A DNA stretch of 64,000 bases, taken from Acetobacter aceti NBRC 14818 (lineage in GTDB: Bacteria; Pseudomonadota; Alphaproteobacteria; Acetobacterales; Acetobacteraceae). Under the pieces are notes generated by a model that saw only the letters and a list, made by a program, of their open reading frames with translations, was not told the DNA's origin and did not search any database. The number at the start of each line of letters is the position of its first letter. Position 1 is the stretch's first letter. Below are positions 17,923-28,277 of this stretch, piece after piece. The stretch spans positions 744,001-808,000 of the forward strand of contig NZ_AP023410.1 in NCBI RefSeq assembly GCF_000193495.2, written 5' to 3'. The position numbers and the translations under genes are program-made.

Positions 17923-18447
17923 ATGTCGATTGAAGCCCTGAAAGAGCGCCTGCCCGATTACGCAAAAGACCTGCGTCTCAATCTCAGCAGCCTTGCTTCC
18001 GACATCACGCTGAACGAGCAGCAGCTTGCCGGCACCTTCGTCGCCACCGCCATCGCTTCCCGCAATGAGGAACTGACCCAGGCCATCATCGCAGAATTTG
18101 GCGCGAAGCTGAGCCCGGAAGCCCTGAACGCTGCCAAGGCCGCCGCCGCCATCATGGGCATGAACAACATCTACTACCGCTTCACCCACATGATGGGTGG
18201 TGACTACACCCAGATGCCCGCCAAGCTTCGTATGAGCGTGATCGCCCGACCGGGTGTGGACAAGGTGGACTTTGAGCTCTGGTCCCTCGCCGTTTCCGCC
18301 ATCAATGGCTGCGAGATGTGCGTAAAGAGCCACGAGCAGGCTGTGCGTGAAGGTGGCCTGACCAGCGAGCAGGTCCAGACGTCCGTACGCATTGCCGCGA
18401 CCGTGCACGGCGTTGCCGTCGCGTTGCAGGCCGAACCGGCCGCCTGA
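17923..18447 (+). CDS. ahpD: Alkylhydroperoxidase AhpD
   Basis: 174 residues, all-helical CMD family. The active-site motif [17 protein letters not shown] gives the CxxC pair and the histidine of the proton relay. AhpD re-reduces AhpC, itself being reduced through a lipoamide/dihydrolipoamide system in mycobacteria. The pairing with an AhpC ending in CPC supports that role here. It ends at a clear terminator. Confidence 0.93.
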   Translation: MSIEALKERLPDYAKDLRLNLSSLASDITLNEQQLAGTFVATAIASRNEELTQAIIAEFGAKLSPEALNAAKAAAAIMGMNNIYYRFTHMMGGDYTQMPAKLRMSVIARPGVDKVDFELWSLAVSAINGCEMCVKSHEQAVREGGLTSEQVQTSVRIAATVHGVAVALQAEPAA

Positions 18448-18491
18448 TCACGTCTGAAGACATATTCTGTCCTCACAGGACACATAAAGAA

Positions 18492-18522
18492 GGGCATCGT
18501 TGCAAAGCGCGATGCCTTTTTT
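18492..18522 (+). terminator. Rho-independent terminator after ahpD
   Basis: GGCATCG (18492-18498) pairs with CGATGCC (18510-18516), followed by six T residues. Confidence 0.9.
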
Positions 18523-18533
18523 GTATCATCGAC

Positions 18534-19427
18534 TCAAGGTGTGATCGGATTTTCCGCAAGGAGATAGGCCATGCCGCGACGGTAGGAGATCAGTACGATC
18601 CGATGCCTCAGGAAATCCGCTCCCAGCAGCGCATAGGGCGTCCGTATCGGCGCTATCGCCAACTCGATATCCCGATCAATGCCGGTGCCGATCTGAATTG
18701 TCCCGAAGCGATGAAGCCAGGCATCAAGATGCAGGCCATCCGGCCCCCGTGTGCCGACATTTTCATCCTTTTCCAGAAGCGCATTCTGCACGCCAGCCAG
18801 CGAAACCGGGATTGTCGTGCGATTTGAGCCGCTATCCAGAACAGCCATCAGCGGTCGATCATCCAGTCTGATTGGCAGCAAGACACGGGCAGCCGGGTCA
18901 GCCGGAAAAGCCATCCGGTCAGCAGGTGGCACGTTATCCGGAATGCAAGCGTTTCCTGATATCAGCGCCATGCGGTGATGGGGCAGGTCAAACAGCACGT
19001 CATAACCACTCAGGAAATCGGTCCCGAAGAGACCTGCCACCGGCAGGCCGCCCACGGACCTGACCGGTATCGCCGCCAGCAGGAATGTTGGCTCTACTGC
19101 TTTCAGACGTCCAAGCTGGAGAGTAACGACGCGCACGATGGGAGCGGCCACATCGCTGCCTACAGCATGCATCGTCAGGCTCTGGCCTGTCTCAGACAAC
19201 CCGAATTCTTCTGCTGTCTGAGGCGTGATCACGGAACGCCCTGCCCCCGTGTCCACAAGCATGGCGGCAGCATGTCCGTTCAGCCGCACCTGTACGACCG
19301 GAAACTCGGTGTCAGGCAGGACCGGAAGCATCTCGAAAGAACTGTTCGGACAGGAATAGGTGGGGATGGAGCGCGCACAGCCAGCCAGCGGCATCAGAAG
19401 GACAATCAGGCAGAAGATGCGTTTCAT
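18534..19427 (-). CDS. Retropepsin-like aspartic protease lipoprotein
   Basis: 297 residues with a lipoprotein signal (MKRIFCLIVLLMPLAGC, lipobox LAGC). Two aspartic-protease-like motifs are present: AAMLVDTGAGRSVITPQTAE near residue 60 and LMAVLDSGSNRTTIPVSLAG near residue 195. Each is followed by a hydrophobic-hydrophobic-Gly element (GLFGTDFLSG and ALLGADFLRHRIV). So the protein is an internal duplication of a retropepsin half, as in pepsins, but in a membrane-anchored periplasmic form. Substrate unknown; proteolysis is inferred from the DTG/DSG motifs. It ends against ahpD's terminator. Confidence 0.75.
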   Translation of the reverse strand: MKRIFCLIVLLMPLAGCARSIPTYSCPNSSFEMLPVLPDTEFPVVQVRLNGHAAAMLVDTGAGRSVITPQTAEEFGLSETGQSLTMHAVGSDVAAPIVRVVTLQLGRLKAVEPTFLLAAIPVRSVGGLPVAGLFGTDFLSGYDVLFDLPHHRMALISGNACIPDNVPPADRMAFPADPAARVLLPIRLDDRPLMAVLDSGSNRTTIPVSLAGVQNALLEKDENVGTRGPDGLHLDAWLHRFGTIQIGTGIDRDIELAIAPIRTPYALLGADFLRHRIVLISYRRGMAYLLAENPITP

Positions 19428-19628
19428 CCCGCGTCTTTTGCCCTCTCTGACAGCGTGACGCTACTCCTGCCTCCCCTAATGATCGCTCCGACGAGCCGGA
19501 ATCGCGTCAGGAATCAGTCCTCTTTTCTTTTCCGGGACAATGCCGCCCCAAAGCTCAAGGATGACCGCCATATCCCGACCGGCAACCTTTTGATTTTCCA
19601 ATAAATGACAGTTTTTTTGAAAGGGGGG

Positions 19629-19656
19629 TTGCAAGTCCTGAAAACGTCATTATAAA
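19629..19656 (+). promoter_or_regulatory. Promoter of tRNA-Asp
   Basis: TTGCAA (19629-19634), a 16-base spacer and TATAAA (19651-19656). The start would be near 19663, 35 bases before the mature tRNA. Confidence 0.6.
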
Positions 19657-19697
19657 GCCGCTCAACGACGACGCAGAACGCGGCATCGTTGAAAAAA

Positions 19698-19770
<73 letters not shown>

Positions 19771-19774
<4 letters not shown>

Positions 19775-19800
19775 CTTTACTGATCCTATCAGAAAGTGGC
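19771..19800 (+). terminator. Palindrome overlapping the tRNA-Asp 3' end
   Basis: GCCACTTT-CTGAT is mirrored by ATCAG-AAAGTGGC, so the stem begins in the last four bases of the tRNA. It may end transcription or set 3' processing; no U-run is present. Confidence 0.5.
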
Positions 19801-19995
19801 GCGGTTGCCCTTCTCAGAAGTGCAACAATTACTCTCCAAAATAAAAATCTGGTGCTTTTACGCAAATAGCAACTGTAAGCCAGCTCCCCCTTGCTTCGCA
19901 TCCGTATAGAAACATGCGACCGGGAAAAGAGCTGCCTCCTTTCATCATACTCCTCTTTTGAGAAGCATGACGATGAAGAAACAGCGTCTTCTCCC

Positions 19996-21336
19996 TTAAA
20001 CGTCTGTTTTTTTGACCAAATCGCCAAACTGCCCTTCGAATCGTGCTCGATCAGCCTCACGCAGACGCACCAGAACGTCCATGTGCGTTTCATGGTCTTC
20101 CCGCGTGACAACCTCACCGTGCTGATACAGCCACGCCAGAGCCTCGCCAGCTTCCACTGGGATGCTGTAACGCAGCAATTCCATCGCATGCACCATGTGG
20201 GCATCAATGGCTGCCATCAGCTCCGGCAGACCGTCTCCCGTAATGGCTGAGATGGGCACGGCTGTGCCGTGATGCTCCACCTGCTCCGGGCCGCCCAGAA
20301 GATCTGCCTTGTTGAGCACTTCGATGACGCGGGAACGCCACTCATGGTCCAGCATCCCGTCCCGCTCCATGCCAGACAGCACGGAAAGCACGTCAGACCG
20401 CTGCGCTGCTGTATCAGGATGGGCAATATCACGCACATGCAGGATGATGTCGGCCTCGGCGACTTCTTCCAGCGTGGCGCGGAACGCGGCGATCAGTTCG
20501 GTCGGCAGGTCGCTGATAAAGCCCACCGTATCGGACAGGATCACCTGTCGTCCTGACGGCAGCCGGATCGCCCGCATTGTCGGGTCGAGCGTCGCGAAAA
20601 GCTGATCCTGCGCATAGACCGATGCGCCAGTCAGCGCATTGAACAGCGTCGATTTGCCAGCATTGGTGTAGCCTACGAGCGCCACAACCGGGAAAGGCAC
20701 ACGTTTGCGCGCACTGCGATGCAGCCCGCGGGTACGGCGCACTTGCTCCAGCTCGCGCTTGAGGCGAACGATGCGATCTCCAATGATCCGTCGGTCAGCT
20801 TCGATCTGGGTCTCACCCGGACCACCAAGGAAGCCGAAACCACCGCGCTGACGTTCCAGATGGGTCCACAGCCGCACAAGACGCGATCTCTGATATTCCA
20901 GATGCGCCAGTTCGACCTGAAGACTGCCTTCCCGCGTGGCGGCTCTTGCGCCGAAGATATCCAGAATAAGACCGGTCCGGTCGATCACCTTGCAGCCGAG
21001 CGCTTTTTCAAGATTGCGCTGCTGACCGGGAGACAGTTTGGCGTCGATGACGACAACCTTGATCTCTTTTTCAGCTACGGCTTCGCGCAGGGATTCCACC
21101 TGCCCCGTTCCAAGCAGAGTCGCAGGTCGGCGCGCCCTGAGAAGCAGAACGGCTTTCAGCACAACCACCAGCCCGATGGAGGATGTCAGGCCGACGGCCT
21201 CATCCAGTCGCGCTTCGGCCGCCCTGACATCCTGATCGCGATCAGGCTTTTCCCAAGGCAGAATAACGGCGGCCCGTGTGGCGGGCGTGGCTGTTTCAGT
21301 AGGTATCGTCGACAAGAGTTTCGTCGCTCTCCGCAT
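19996..21336 (-). CDS. hflX: GTPase HflX
   Basis: Ribosome-associated GTPase that splits or rescues stalled ribosomes. It has the N-terminal HflX domain ([39 protein letters not shown]), a helical linker with [19 protein letters not shown], then the G domain: [19 protein letters not shown] (P-loop), [12 protein letters not shown] (DTVG) and NKADLL. It lies directly downstream of hfq, as in most proteobacteria. The start is uncertain: ATG 21336 overlaps hfq by 41 bases and has no clear ribosome site; TTG 21315, after GGAGAG, is an alternative. Confidence 0.93.
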   Translation of the reverse strand: MRRATKLLSTIPTETATPATRAAVILPWEKPDRDQDVRAAEARLDEAVGLTSSIGLVVVLKAVLLLRARRPATLLGTGQVESLREAVAEKEIKVVVIDAKLSPGQQRNLEKALGCKVIDRTGLILDIFGARAATREGSLQVELAHLEYQRSRLVRLWTHLERQRGGFGFLGGPGETQIEADRRIIGDRIVRLKRELEQVRRTRGLHRSARKRVPFPVVALVGYTNAGKSTLFNALTGASVYAQDQLFATLDPTMRAIRLPSGRQVILSDTVGFISDLPTELIAAFRATLEEVAEADIILHVRDIAHPDTAAQRSDVLSVLSGMERDGMLDHEWRSRVIEVLNKADLLGGPEQVEHHGTAVPISAITGDGLPELMAAIDAHMVHAMELLRYSIPVEAGEALAWLYQHGEVVTREDHETHMDVLVRLREADRARFEGQFGDLVKKTDV

Positions 21337-21622
21337 GAAGAATATGGTGCTGATCCGCTTTCGTCTCAACAGTGACACCGGCCTTGCCGGACGTTGTCTC
21401 GACAATATTGACCGGAGCAAGCGGCATGACGGTGCTGATGGCGTGCTTGTAGACAAGCTGGGTGTGGCCGTCCCTGCGAAGCAGGATCACACTGTCGTCA
21501 AACCAGGAGATAACGCCCTGAAGTTTGACGCCGTTGACGAGAAAGATCGTAACCGGAGCCTTCCCCCGTCTGACATGACCGAGAAATACGTCCTGGACGT
21601 TCTGAGGCGGTGTCTTTGCCAC
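21296..21622 (-). CDS. hfq: RNA chaperone Hfq
   Basis: 108 residues; a ring-forming Sm-like protein that pairs small RNAs with mRNAs. Sm1 ([40 protein letters not shown]) and Sm2 ([14 protein letters not shown]) are intact. The start is GTG 21622, eight bases after AGGA (CAGGACTCC); the frame extends further upstream but without a ribosome site. The C-terminal tail is longer than the minimal alphaproteobacterial form. It lies between ntrX and hflX. Confidence 0.95.
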   Translation of the reverse strand: MAKTPPQNVQDVFLGHVRRGKAPVTIFLVNGVKLQGVISWFDDSVILLRRDGHTQLVYKHAISTVMPLAPVNIVETTSGKAGVTVETKADQHHILHAESDETLVDDTY

Positions 21623-21869
21623 GATCGGAGTCCTGTTCTTATTTGTTCTTGTTGCCCGGTATGATTCGAGGCTTACCTCTGTCATTACGCTCACAAACGT
21701 GAAGCTCAAAGACCGGACCTGTCATCCAGATTGATTTTGCCGACAAATATGCCGTGATCAATGCAGGCGACATGCCCGCTTCCCCACGATCTGTCCAGCC
21801 CTCTGGACACATCCCAGCAAGTCAACATACGGAACAGCGAGAAAAAAACTCCGCTCTCAGCAAGCAGGA

Positions 21870-23258
21870 TTACACCCCGGCGCGGTCTTCCGCCGTGACG
21901 CCAAGCTGCTTGAGCTTCCGATGCAGGGCGCTGCGTTCCATCCCCACAAATCCTGCTGTTCTGCTGATATTTCCACCAAAACGCAGAAGCTGGGCCTGAA
22001 GATACTGCGTTTCGAAAAGATCACGCGCTTCACGCAGCGGCAGGCTCATGACATCTGCATTCGAATCGAACTTCAGCAGAGCAGGCGCGCCCTCGCTGAT
22101 GGATGCAGGCAGCATGTCGGCGCGGATCGGATCACTGCCGTTCCCCGGCATCATGATCAGCAGACGTTCCATCAGATTGCGCAGCTCACGGGCATTGCCG
22201 GGCCAGTCATAGGCCTGCAACGCCGCCATTGCGTCCACGCTGAGTTCCGGCACCGGAAGGCCTGCCGTCTCGGCTGCCCGACGCAGGAACAGCCGCGCCA
22301 GTTCGGGAATATCTTCCCGCCGCTCACGCAGGCTCGGAATCCGCAAAGGCACCACAGCAAGACGGTAATAAAGATCCTCGCGGAACCGTCCGTTAGCGAT
22401 CTCCGCCTGAAGATCACGATTAGTGGATGAAATGACCCGGATATCCACCTTTATTCGCGTCGAACCACCGATCCGCTCAAAGCTCTGATCCTGCAGCGCA
22501 CGCACGATCTTGCCCTGCGTCTCGATCGGCATGTCGGAGACTTCATCAAGCAGCAGCGTGCCGCCGTGGGCGCGCTCGAGCACGCCAATTCTTCTGGGAA
22601 TCCCCTCGACGCCTTCCAGCCCGAACAGCTCTTCCTCAAAGCGGCTTGGAGCGAGTGTTGCGCAGTTCAGCGCAATGAAAGGCCCCTCCGCACGCCGGGA
22701 CCGGGCGTGAATCATCCGGGCTGCAACTTCCTTGCCCGCGCCCGGCGCACCGGTAATGAGCACGCGAGAGCCTGTCGGGGCGACCCGTTCGATCTGCGAC
22801 CGCACGGCGGAGATGGCCACACTGTCACCGAACAGCGTACTCTCCGGGCCAGCACGCAGCCGTAGTTCCGCGTTCTCCCGTTCCAGACGGGAAGCCTCGA
22901 TGGCGCGCCTGACGATGACGAGAAGACGATCGGACTGAAACGGTTTTTCGATAAAGTCGTAAGCACCGTGCTGAAGGGCGGCGACGGCTGTTTCGATGGT
23001 GCCGTGTCCGGAAATCATCACAACCGGCACGCTGGGATCTTCAGCCTGCATGGTCTTGAGGATCTCAAGACCGTCCAGCTTCGAGCCCTGAAGCCAGATA
23101 TCCTGAATCACAAGAGAGGGTCTGCGCGCTCTGAAGGCCGCCAGCGCAGAGTCGGAGTCTCCGGCGACGCGGGTCTCATATCCTTCATCGTGAAGAATGC
23201 CCTCGATCAGCATGCGGATATCCGGTTCGTCGTCGACGATCAGGACTTCATACGCCAT
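21870..23258 (-). CDS. ntrX: Nitrogen-assimilation response regulator NtrX
   Basis: 462 residues. Receiver domain with phosphoacceptor aspartate in LVIQDIWLQGSKLDG (the IWLQGS stretch is typical of NtrX). AAA+ domain: Walker A GAPGAGKEV, Walker B GGTLLLDEVSDMP, arginine-containing WPGNARELRN. Fis-type DNA-binding end (GGNISRTAGFVGMERSALHRK). The sigma-54 contact loop GAFTGA is missing: the equivalent position reads LFGLEGVEGIPRRIG. Its start overlaps the 3' end of ntrY by 11 bases, so the pair is translationally coupled. Confidence 0.95.
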   Translation of the reverse strand: MAYEVLIVDDEPDIRMLIEGILHDEGYETRVAGDSDSALAAFRARRPSLVIQDIWLQGSKLDGLEILKTMQAEDPSVPVVMISGHGTIETAVAALQHGAYDFIEKPFQSDRLLVIVRRAIEASRLERENAELRLRAGPESTLFGDSVAISAVRSQIERVAPTGSRVLITGAPGAGKEVAARMIHARSRRAEGPFIALNCATLAPSRFEEELFGLEGVEGIPRRIGVLERAHGGTLLLDEVSDMPIETQGKIVRALQDQSFERIGGSTRIKVDIRVISSTNRDLQAEIANGRFREDLYYRLAVVPLRIPSLRERREDIPELARLFLRRAAETAGLPVPELSVDAMAALQAYDWPGNARELRNLMERLLIMMPGNGSDPIRADMLPASISEGAPALLKFDSNADVMSLPLREARDLFETQYLQAQLLRFGGNISRTAGFVGMERSALHRKLKQLGVTAEDRAGV

Positions 23259-25503
23259 GGTTCTCTTTCTGTGTTCCAGCCTTGAGCGGCAAAATCAGAG
23301 TAGCTTCAGTGCCTTCCGCATTCGGACGGTCCCTCAGCTCAATCGTTCCTTCATGGTCTTCCATGATTTTCTTGACAATGGCCAGCCCCAGACCAGTCCC
23401 TTTGGGCTTGTGCGTGACATAGGGCTCTGTCAGGCGATCCCGATCCTGCCGTGGCAGACCGATTCCGTCATCCGTAACTACGATATGCACCCTGTCGTCC
23501 TGCTCTGTCACGTCAACGCGGATCATACCGATGGAACCTGTCACTTCTGAGGCAGCCTCGTCTCCTTTTTCAGATTCCGCCGTAGGGGTGCGTCCCGTCA
23601 TGGCGATGGCGTCCGCTGCGTTCTGAAGCAGGTTGGTCAGTGTCTGGCCAATCTGCCGTCGATCACAGAAGATCAGCGGCCCTCCACCCGGCAGCAGATG
23701 CACATCATAGCGGATTTCCGGATGCGCCCCCTGCTGCAGGATCAGGGCGTCCCGAATGATGCTGGACAGGTTTTCCTGCGCCATGCGTGGCTGCGGCATT
23801 CTGGCAAACGCCGAGAACTCGTCAACCATCCGTCCGATATCGCCCACCTGACGAACAATTGTATCCGCACATTGCTGAAATGTGTCGGGATCAGAGGTGA
23901 TCTCGCGGAGGAAGCGCCGTTTCAGCCGTTCAGCGGCGAGCTGAATCGGTGTGAGCGGATTCTTGATTTCATGCGCAATCCGTCGGGCGACATCCGCCCA
24001 GGCCGCCTTACGCTGGGCCGACTGAAGCGCCGTGATGTCATCGAAGGTGACGACATAGCCCGCCACCAGATTGTTCCGCATTTCCGCCGCTGCACGGACA
24101 AAGAGCACCCGTCGGCTGCCCGGCACGCCGATCTGCACTTCCTGCGTCTGAACGCGTCCGTCGCTCGACTGAAGTGCGTTCAAAATGGGTTCAAACTCCG
24201 GCACGACAATCGCCAGAGGCTCACCCACACACTCGTTCAGATCCTTGTCCAGCAGGTCACATGCTACACGGTTGGGCAGCTCGATACGCGCCAGTCCGTC
24301 AAGCCCGATGACACCGGCTGACACGCCGGAAAGCACGGCCTCGGTGAACCGCCGTCGCTCATTGATTTGCTCATAGGCGTCCATAAGCTGCGAACGCTGG
24401 CTCGCAAGCTCATCCGTCATGAGATTGAAGGCGTGCGACAGACTGCGGATTTCGTCGTCGCGCCCCTCCTCCGGCACACGCACGGAAAGATCCCCCTCAC
24501 TGACGCGGTGTGAAGCATCCATGAGCAGTCCAAGCGGGCGCGCAATCTGCCGGGCGAGCGTCAGCCCCATCAGCGCCGCCGCGAGCATCACAAGCAGCGC
24601 CACCAATGCGAAGATGATCACAAACGTGATCTGAATCTTCGTCCGGTTGTGATCCAGACGCTTGTAATCCGACACCACTTTCTCGGTCTTGCGCATGTGA
24701 CCGAGAATTTCCGGATCGACCGGCCGCGTGATGACCAGCATCATCTCCGGGGTTTCACCGAGCGCCACGACAGCTCGCACGACTTTTTCATCGGGGCTGT
24801 CATAGATCGCCACATCATTGGTGCGGGCCATCATTGTGGCCGCAGGCGGCGGCAACGGCTGGTCATAACCCGAGCGGCTGAGCAGGCCGCCCGCTGCGAT
24901 CACCTTGTTAGTGATCGGGTCATAAACCACAGCTTCCGTCAGGCCACGGATGGTCGCCTGACTGTCCAGCATCTGCCCGAGCGTTTCAGGGTCATGCAGC
25001 AGATCGGTGCCATTGCTCTGAAGCTCGTTCTCCGCGCTCACCAGAAAGTTGGAGAGCGAGAAGGCTTCCGTGCGGATGTTGGCGTTATGCTCGGTCAGAT
25101 AGCCGCGCGACGCCTGCAGGGCTTCATTCAGGGCCGTATTGACCCGGTCCGAGAACCAGATCTGGATGCCGTAATCGAAGAAGATCGTCGCGAAAATGCC
25201 CACCACGATCGTGGGTGCCACCGCAACCAGCCCGAACAGGGCGACCAGACGGACATGCAGCCGGGCGCCAGCGGTTCCGGCAAGCTGACGCTCATGGATG
25301 AGACGCCGCACCCACAGGCCGCTCGTCACCGCCAGCAGCAACAGCGTAGCGCCTCCCAGAATGAAGATACTGTTCTGCAGGATCGGATGATGCGCCAGTG
25401 CGCCTCCGCCGGACAGCACTACGAACATGGCGAAGACCAGCAGAAGCGCCAGCGCGACGAGCGTGATGGTCACACTCCGCATTTCCAGCGCACGTCTCAG
25501 CAT
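23248..25503 (-). CDS. ntrY: Sensor histidine kinase NtrY
   Basis: 751 residues, membrane bound. About four transmembrane segments (near residues 12-30, 43-65, 85-108 and 285-312) surround a periplasmic loop. These are followed by HAMP (LARQIARPLGLLMDASHRVS), PAS (AVLSGVSAGVIGLDGLARIE), the phosphorylated histidine in RRIAHEIKNPLTPIQLAAER and the ATPase domain (NLLQNAADAI, DDGIGLP, GTGLGLAIVKKIMEDH). It phosphorylates NtrX in known systems that respond to nitrogen or redox state. It follows ntrC by 47 bases. Confidence 0.95.
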   Translation of the reverse strand: MLRRALEMRSVTITLVALALLLVFAMFVVLSGGGALAHHPILQNSIFILGGATLLLLAVTSGLWVRRLIHERQLAGTAGARLHVRLVALFGLVAVAPTIVVGIFATIFFDYGIQIWFSDRVNTALNEALQASRGYLTEHNANIRTEAFSLSNFLVSAENELQSNGTDLLHDPETLGQMLDSQATIRGLTEAVVYDPITNKVIAAGGLLSRSGYDQPLPPPAATMMARTNDVAIYDSPDEKVVRAVVALGETPEMMLVITRPVDPEILGHMRKTEKVVSDYKRLDHNRTKIQITFVIIFALVALLVMLAAALMGLTLARQIARPLGLLMDASHRVSEGDLSVRVPEEGRDDEIRSLSHAFNLMTDELASQRSQLMDAYEQINERRRFTEAVLSGVSAGVIGLDGLARIELPNRVACDLLDKDLNECVGEPLAIVVPEFEPILNALQSSDGRVQTQEVQIGVPGSRRVLFVRAAAEMRNNLVAGYVVTFDDITALQSAQRKAAWADVARRIAHEIKNPLTPIQLAAERLKRRFLREITSDPDTFQQCADTIVRQVGDIGRMVDEFSAFARMPQPRMAQENLSSIIRDALILQQGAHPEIRYDVHLLPGGGPLIFCDRRQIGQTLTNLLQNAADAIAMTGRTPTAESEKGDEAASEVTGSIGMIRVDVTEQDDRVHIVVTDDGIGLPRQDRDRLTEPYVTHKPKGTGLGLAIVKKIMEDHEGTIELRDRPNAEGTEATLILPLKAGTQKENHGV

Positions 25504-25550
25504 GCCGGATTTTCCACCAGTATATCGGCGCTCTGCTGTTGCATGACTGC

Positions 25551-27029
25551 TCAGAGAGCCTCCCGACCGGCAGACCCTTTGGTCACGGGGATTTCCAGAT
25601 CCCTGATACGCTTGCGGAGGGTATTTCTGTTGACGCCCAGCATGGCGGCGGCGCGGATCTGGTTTCCTCGCGTTGCATCCAGTGTCAGCCTGATCAGCGG
25701 ACGTTCGATCTCGGCGATCACCCGTTCATGCAGTGCTGTGGGGGGCACGCCGTTCTCCTCCGCCGCCGTGAAGTATTTCCGCAAGTGACGCTCGACGACG
25801 ACGGAGAAAGGCTCTTCCTCCTCATCATGAGAGGTCACAGACAATGGACGTTGCCTGCTGGCTTCCGAAAGTTCCGTCTCTATCACCGCACCGCTGATCA
25901 CATCATGCGGGTAAAGCACGGAGATCCGGCGCATCAGGTTCTCAAGCTCACGCACATTCCCCGGCCAGCGCCAGGCCTGCAAACGCATGATCGCCTCATC
26001 TGTGAGGGTTCTGGGCGCCTGCCCTTCCTCATTGCACTGGCCGAGAAAATGTCTGGCTAGCAGGGGAATGTCCTCTGTCCGTTCCCGTAACGGCGGAATA
26101 CGGATCGGCACCACATTGAGGCGATAGAAAAGATCCTCCCGGAACGTCCCTTCCCTGATGGCCTGATGCAGGTCGCGGTGCGTGGAAGCGACAATCCGCA
26201 CATTGGACCGGATGGGCTGCCGCCCGCCCGCCGTCGTGAACTCGCCTTCCTGAAGAACACGCAGAACCCGCGTCTGCGCTTCAGGCGACATATCCCCAAC
26301 CTCGTCCAGAAACAGCGTTCCTCCTGCCGCCTGTTCAAAGCGTCCCGAAGAGCGTGTTCCGGTGAGACCGTTGACATTCCGCTCCTGCCCAAAGAGTTCG
26401 GCTTCGATCTGCTCACGCGGGATGGCCGCGACATTCACGGCCACGAAAGGACCTGTCCGCCGCTGCCCGTAATCATGTAGCGCCCGTGCAACCAGCTCCT
26501 TGCCTGTGCCGCTCTCGCCTGTGATCATCACCGTGAGATCTGACGTCGTGAGACGCGCGATCATCCGGTAGATGTCCTGCATGGCCGCCGAACGGCCCGT
26601 CAGCGGCATCTGCTCCTCGGCAGCAGAAGTTGGCTGTGTAAGGGCGATTCCCTGCGCCTGTTGGGGCATGCTCAGGGCGCGCTCAACGACCGAAAGCAAT
26701 TCTGTCAGGTCAAAGGGCTTTGGCAGATATTCGAAAGCCCCACGCTGCGTCGCCTTGACGGCTGTGACCAGCGTGGACTGCGCGCTCATCACAAGAATAC
26801 GCAGATCCGGACGCGCCTTTCGGATGCGCGGCACAAGATCCAGACCGTTTTCATCCGGCATCATCACATCAGTGATGACCAGATCGCCTTCGCCTTCCTC
26901 AATCCACTGCCACAGGGTCGCGGCACTCGCCGTTGTGCGGACCTGATACCCGGCGCGGCCCAGAGCCTGACTGAGAACCGTCCGGATCGAGCGATCATCG
27001 TCAGCAACAAGGATAGTGGGCAACGGCAT
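25551..27029 (-). CDS. ntrC: Nitrogen regulation protein NtrC
   Basis: 492 residues. Receiver domain ([20 protein letters not shown], lysine in [12 protein letters not shown]), AAA+ domain ([35 protein letters not shown]) and Fis-type C-terminus ([20 protein letters not shown]). The GAFTGA loop is replaced: after ELFGQE the sequence runs [19 protein letters not shown] regulator without this loop is expected to act with sigma-70-type polymerase, as reported for Rhodobacter capsulatus NtrC. It lies 84 bases downstream of ntrB. Confidence 0.95.
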   Translation of the reverse strand: MPLPTILVADDDRSIRTVLSQALGRAGYQVRTTASAATLWQWIEEGEGDLVITDVMMPDENGLDLVPRIRKARPDLRILVMSAQSTLVTAVKATQRGAFEYLPKPFDLTELLSVVERALSMPQQAQGIALTQPTSAAEEQMPLTGRSAAMQDIYRMIARLTTSDLTVMITGESGTGKELVARALHDYGQRRTGPFVAVNVAAIPREQIEAELFGQERNVNGLTGTRSSGRFEQAAGGTLFLDEVGDMSPEAQTRVLRVLQEGEFTTAGGRQPIRSNVRIVASTHRDLHQAIREGTFREDLFYRLNVVPIRIPPLRERTEDIPLLARHFLGQCNEEGQAPRTLTDEAIMRLQAWRWPGNVRELENLMRRISVLYPHDVISGAVIETELSEASRQRPLSVTSHDEEEEPFSVVVERHLRKYFTAAEENGVPPTALHERVIAEIERPLIRLTLDATRGNQIRAAAMLGVNRNTLRKRIRDLEIPVTKGSAGREAL

Positions 27030-27113
27030 GCGGGTCTTTTACCATCTTTGATAAGCCACGCTCGATAATGCGTGGATTTTACAGGAAAACAAGCGACAAC
27101 CTTTTCAGGGTCG

Positions 27114-28277
27114 TCACGACATACCACTAGCCTCGTCCCTGACCACGGGGAGATGCAGACTCACTTCCGTGCATCCGGGCCGGCTTTCAACTTCGATGAC
27201 TCCCCCGTGGTCGTTGATGATCTTGCCCGCCAGCGCCAGCCCCAGGCCGGAACCGGAGGTTTTAGTTGTGAGAAACGGCTCGAACAGATGCGGACGGATG
27301 GCCTCGGCAATTCCCGGCCCCGTGTCCCGGACCGTCACCAGAAGCGGCAGATGACGCCGCCGATCCGATCCCGGCACGGCAAGACGCAGCCCCTGTCGAT
27401 AGGCGGTGATCAGCGTGATCTGGCCCGGCTGACCCGTATCCAGAATGGCTTCCGCTGCATTCTTGATGAGATTGAGCAGAACCTGAATGAGTTCGTCCCT
27501 ATTGCCCCAGACCGGCGGGAGCGAAGGGTCATACTGCTCGACAATCGGGATGCCTTTCGCCACGCCATTTTCAGCCAGCGCCCGCACATGCTCCAGCACC
27601 CGATGAATGTTGACCGGACGACGGCCTTCGGGATTTTCGCTGAACATTTCCATGCGATCGACCAGCGCCCGGATACGATCGGCCTCGTCCCGGATCAGAA
27701 CGGCCAGTTCCTTGTCGTTCTCGGCGACAGAACTTTCCAGCAACTGAGCCGCACCACGGATGCCTGAGAGCGGATTCTTCACCTCATGCGCCAGAATGGC
27801 CGCCATGCCTGACACACTGCGGGCGGCTGAACGGAAGGCGAGTTGACGGTCGAGAACCTTGGTCGAAGACGCATTCTGAATCAGTAGGAGCACCTGACCG
27901 GGGCACTCGGCGACAGCCGCTCCCTGCACGGTCACACCGTCATAATGAAAGCGTGGCGAACTGATTACCACCCCATGTTCGGTGACCGTATTACCGGTCT
28001 GACGAACCTGATGAAGCAGAAGAAACAGGGGGTGATCGGCGGGCAGCAGATCAGACAGTTTTTCCTGCCTGAGCAGAGAACGGGAGCGCGCGAAGAAGCT
28101 CTCAGCCTCCGAATTCACGAAGAGAATATGATCCTGCTGACCGACAAGAACGATCGGGGTGGGCAAGGTCTCCAGCAGAAGCGTGGCGTCCGGCACCCGG
28201 TCCTCGGCTCCGTTACGCCCCCCCATGCGCGATGATTTGTGCTGCGGCTGAATGTCTCGCCCCGAGACGTTCTTCAT
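27114..28277 (-). CDS. ntrB: Nitrogen regulation sensor kinase NtrB
   Basis: 387 residues, soluble. N-terminal PAS-like domain (LETLPTPIVLVGQQDHILFV), phosphoacceptor histidine in AAILAHEVKNPLSGIRGAAQ, then the ATPase motifs NLIKNAAEAI, VRDTGPGIAEAIRPHLFEPF and GSGLGLALAGKIINDHGG. It phosphorylates NtrC when nitrogen is scarce, under PII control in relatives. Its ATG overlaps the dusB stop (ATGA), so it is translationally coupled. Confidence 0.95.
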   Translation of the reverse strand: MKNVSGRDIQPQHKSSRMGGRNGAEDRVPDATLLLETLPTPIVLVGQQDHILFVNSEAESFFARSRSLLRQEKLSDLLPADHPLFLLLHQVRQTGNTVTEHGVVISSPRFHYDGVTVQGAAVAECPGQVLLLIQNASSTKVLDRQLAFRSAARSVSGMAAILAHEVKNPLSGIRGAAQLLESSVAENDKELAVLIRDEADRIRALVDRMEMFSENPEGRRPVNIHRVLEHVRALAENGVAKGIPIVEQYDPSLPPVWGNRDELIQVLLNLIKNAAEAILDTGQPGQITLITAYRQGLRLAVPGSDRRRHLPLLVTVRDTGPGIAEAIRPHLFEPFLTTKTSGSGLGLALAGKIINDHGGVIEVESRPGCTEVSLHLPVVRDEASGMS

